Shown: positions 6,442 through 7,280 of the stretch, piece after piece
Numbering within the stretch: position 1 is the stretch's first letter
Layout: each line of letters begins with the position of its first letter
DNA from: Burkholderiales bacterium
GTDB taxonomy: Bacteria > Pseudomonadota > Gammaproteobacteria > Burkholderiales > Burkholderiaceae_C
Assembly (NCBI GenBank): GCA_011391855.1
Contig: JAABPT010000064.1
Span: 1-7,280 of the forward strand
Direction of reading: 5' to 3'
Length of the DNA stretch: 7,280 nucleotides
Notes under the pieces: generated by a model
The model's database searches: none
What the model saw: the letters and a program-made list of their open reading frames with translations, nothing else
Told to the model about the DNA's origin: nothing
Program-made: the position numbers and the translations under genes

Positions 6442-7176
6442 TCAGTGCGAGAGGATCTTGGACAGGAATTCCCGCGCCCGCGGCGAGCGTGCCTCGGGGT
6501 TGCCGAAGAAGTCGGCCTTCGGGCAGTCCTCGACGATGCGGCCCTGGTCCATGAAGACGACGCGGTGGCTGACCTTCTTCGCGAAGCCCATCTCGTGCGT
6601 GACGACCATCATCGTCATGCCCTCTTGCGCCAGCTGCACCATGACGTCGAGCACCTCGCCCACCATCTCGGGGTCCAGCGCCGAAGTCGGTTCGTCGAAC
6701 AGCATCACGATGGGGTCCATGCTCAGCGCGCGCGCAATGGCCACGCGCTGCTGCTGACCGCCCGAGAGCTGGCCTGGGAACTTGTCCTTGTGCACCATGA
6801 GGCCGACGCGGTCGAGCATCTTCAGCCCGCGCGCCAGCGCCTCATCCTTGTTCCGGCCGAGCACTCGAATCTGCGCCAGCGTCAGGTTCTCGGTCACGCT
6901 CAGGTGCGGGAACAGCTCGAAATGCTGAAACACCATACCCACGCGCGCACGCAATTTGGGCAGGTTGGTCTTCGGGTCGCGGATGCTGATGCCGTCGACC
7001 GTGATGTCGCCCTGCTGGAACGGCTCCAGCGCATTCACGGTCTTGATCAGCGTGCTCTTGCCGCTGCCCGAGGGGCCGCACACCACCACCACCTCGCCCC
7101 TGGCGATGGCCGTGGTGCAGTCGGTCAGCACCTGGAAGCTGCCGTACCACTTGCTGACCTTGTCGATGCGGATCAT
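6442..7176 (-). CDS. gltL: Glutamate/aspartate ABC transporter ATP-binding protein GltL
   Basis: This is the cytosolic ATPase of a polar amino acid importer (GltIJKL type). It drives uptake of glutamate and aspartate through a GltJ/GltK permease fed by a periplasmic binding protein. The 244 residues follow E. coli GltL almost throughout (KWYGSFQVLTDC, VGMVFQHFELFPHLS, MTMMVVTHEMGFA). Seen in order are Walker A GPSGSGKST (34-42), Q-loop Gln84, signature LSGGQ (137-141), Walker B VMLFDE (157-162), D-loop SALD and His194. All catalytic residues are intact. ATG at 7176 gives the family start MIRIDKVSKWYG; only a weak GAGAG precedes it. Upstream on the same strand, after 40 bases, lies the tail of another reading frame that does not look like GltK. 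Closely related ArtP or GlnQ proteins are the alternatives, but the wording of the motifs favours GltL. Confidence 0.9.
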   Translation of the reverse strand: MIRIDKVSKWYGSFQVLTDCTTAIARGEVVVVCGPSGSGKSTLIKTVNALEPFQQGDITVDGISIRDPKTNLPKLRARVGMVFQHFELFPHLSVTENLTLAQIRVLGRNKDEALARGLKMLDRVGLMVHKDKFPGQLSGGQQQRVAIARALSMDPIVMLFDEPTSALDPEMVGEVLDVMVQLAQEGMTMMVVTHEMGFAKKVSHRVVFMDQGRIVEDCPKADFFGNPEARSPRAREFLSKILSH

Positions 7177-7216
7177 CGGGAGCTCTCGCGCCGGCCGGTG
7201 GCGTGCCAGGCCCTGC

Positions 7217-7280
7217 TCATGGCTTGCCGTAAGCCTCGACCGGGCGGTCGTTCGGCTGCATCCAGGCCGCCCGGGTGGCG
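7217..7280 (-). CDS. C-terminal tail of an unidentified gene (5' part outside window)
   Basis: Reading the minus strand from the right edge, one frame stays open for 20 codons and ends in TGA at 7219-7217. The peptide tail reads ..AAWMQPNDRPVEAYGKP. Its third codon positions are G or C in 18 of 20 codons, like the real genes here. The alternative frame that runs on to a stop overlapping the gltL start is only about 60% GC at third positions. The stop lies 40 bases before gltL, compatible with an operon. The tail is hydrophilic and does not resemble the usual end of a GltK permease, so the product is not recognised. Confidence 0.5.
   Translation of the reverse strand, partial: ATRAAWMQPNDRPVEAYGKP

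Noticed and set aside
7173..7280. Alternative upstream frame ending in TGA that overlaps the gltL ATG
   Set aside because: The ATGA overlap is attractive, but third-position GC is only about 60% and the peptide is Arg/Gly/Ser-rich, unlike the competing frame.

Overview
The window is a GC-rich stretch of bacterial chromosome. Codon third positions are overwhelmingly G or C, and the gene set (TolB, MsbA, HtpX, class II PyrC, GltL) is that of a Gram-negative proteobacterium. Protein style and the intergenic palindrome suggest a betaproteobacterium of the order Burkholderiales, perhaps near Comamonadaceae or the Leptothrix/Sphaerotilus group. This placement is an inference; there is no rRNA or other phylogenetic marker to test it.

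Layout. Positions 1-908 (minus) carry the N-terminal two thirds of tolB, cut by the left edge. A short divergent gap (909-993) separates it from an msbA-type lipid A flippase (994-2730, plus). A carboxymuconolactone-decarboxylase/AhpD-like peroxidase-family gene (2745-3341) follows msbA after 14 bases. A compact nested palindromic repeat (3350-3444) fills the gap between this gene and the convergent htpX. The rest is one minus-strand run. In transcription order it holds the tail of an unidentified gene (7280-7217), gltL (7176-6442), pyrC (6372-5341), a NYN-LOTUS putative RNase/RNA-binding gene (5344-4415) overlapping pyrC by ATGA, and htpX (4343-3474), which may have its own heat-shock-type promoter.

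Function. TolB, MsbA and HtpX all serve envelope construction or quality control: outer-membrane constriction, LPS core flipping, and inner-membrane proteolysis. GltL powers glutamate/aspartate uptake, and PyrC makes dihydroorotate from carbamoyl-aspartate. An aspartate-to-pyrimidine logic for gltL-pyrC is conceivable but unproven. No mobile element, CRISPR array, tRNA or rRNA was seen. There is no clear novel multi-gene system. The least explained items are the NYN-LOTUS protein translationally coupled to pyrC, the structured G-rich pyrC leader, and the palindromic repeat. No stretch over 300 bases lacks a gene.
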